From Odontocerum albicorne (Eukaryota > Arthropoda > Insecta > Trichoptera > Odontoceridae), in assembly GCA_949825065.1 (NCBI GenBank), contig OX463846.1, forward strand, positions 6,095,366-6,159,365: a stretch of DNA of 64,000 nt. Reading direction: 5' to 3'. The position numbers and the translations under genes are program-made. The notes beneath the pieces are model-generated. The model did no database searches and was not told the DNA's origin. It was given only the letters and a program-made list of their open reading frames with translations. Position 1 is the stretch's first letter. The number at the start of each line of letters is the position of its first letter. Of the stretch, positions 63,573-64,000 are shown piece by piece.

Positions 63573-64000
63573 ACAGTATCTCTACATTAAAGTTTATATT
63601 TTTTTTGTGCCTTAAGTTGATTAAAGATCACTCCATGTGCACCAATATTACATATTTGTGTATCATTGAATATATTTTAATTTATTCGTGTTGTTTGTAG
63701 TATGCATTAGAATATGAACGGTTTAACTTATAAATCTTTGCACAATATATGTTTAATATCTTAATAATAGCAGAAAACTTCGTATAGATAATTCATCAGG
63801 TTTTTATATTTATTAGGAAACCACTAGTTTATGAAACGTCTGCAAGATATTATTTTTTCGTTTTACAAAATATTTTGTAAATTGAGATCAATAAAAAATA
63901 TTGAATTTATATATATGCTCTGAAATTTTTAAATAAATAAAAGGGATCAAAATTAATTATTTTTTAACATATTGAATGTGATGTTAAAATAATAAACTTT
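63573..64000. other. Unassigned AT-rich end of window
   Basis: Nothing recognised. Confidence 0.4.

Overview
This window looks like repeat-rich intergenic DNA from an insect, or at least an arthropod. It is strongly AT-rich by eye and has no bacterial-style operons. It contains a mariner element, hAT- and piggyBac-like non-autonomous elements, many broken non-LTR retrotransposon (LINE) ends, tRNA-derived SINEs, and at least nine tandem arrays. Several LINE C-terminal signatures resemble elements I associate with moths and beetles, but the order cannot be settled from sequence alone. I found no intact host protein-coding gene that I can name. The long open frames are transposon remnants, in-frame satellite repeats or chance frames.

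Layout. 0-7 kb: a GC-rich island (about 690-1110), tRNA-SINEs, a minus-strand mariner-derived deletion element (2188-2633), a minus-strand LINE end (3880-4380), a 61-bp satellite (5171-5724) and a hAT-like relic with a perfect palindrome. 8-13 kb: a near full-length mariner killed by five in-frame stops (7967-9263), LINE ends, a 36-bp satellite that keeps a 207-codon frame open, and an RNase-H-side LINE tail. 14-20 kb: a 1.3-kb AT satellite with higher-order units, a TTAA-flanked piggyBac-like element, a hAT element with a perfect 8-bp target duplication, and a LINE whose coding region contains about 24 copies of a 46-bp segment. 20-31 kb: small satellites, foldback elements, a second hAT element with a perfect 8-bp duplication, and several copies of a Penelope-like foldback repeat. 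31-40 kb: further LINE ends, including the LINE whose 3' tail the SINEs share, the largest Penelope-like foldback copy, a zinc-finger-type pseudogene (37176-37883) and a 566-bp mariner-derived element with about 91-bp inverted ends. 40-58 kb: 58-, 24- and 55-bp satellites, more LINEs and SINEs, and relics of two mariner sub-families side by side. 58-64 kb: mostly unique AT-rich DNA, with one candidate promoter and first exon of a host gene (about 59810-60327).

How the parts relate. The SINEs and one LINE (33357-34115) share a 3' end, the usual sign that the SINE borrows that LINE's machinery. The mariner-derived short elements keep ends but not a catalytic core, so they would have depended on an autonomous relative. 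The Penelope-like foldback units have 12-14 bp flanking direct repeats and a hammerhead-ribozyme-like core. The most striking structures are the 46-bp array that grew inside a LINE reading frame and the foldback family; neither is shown to be a new system.
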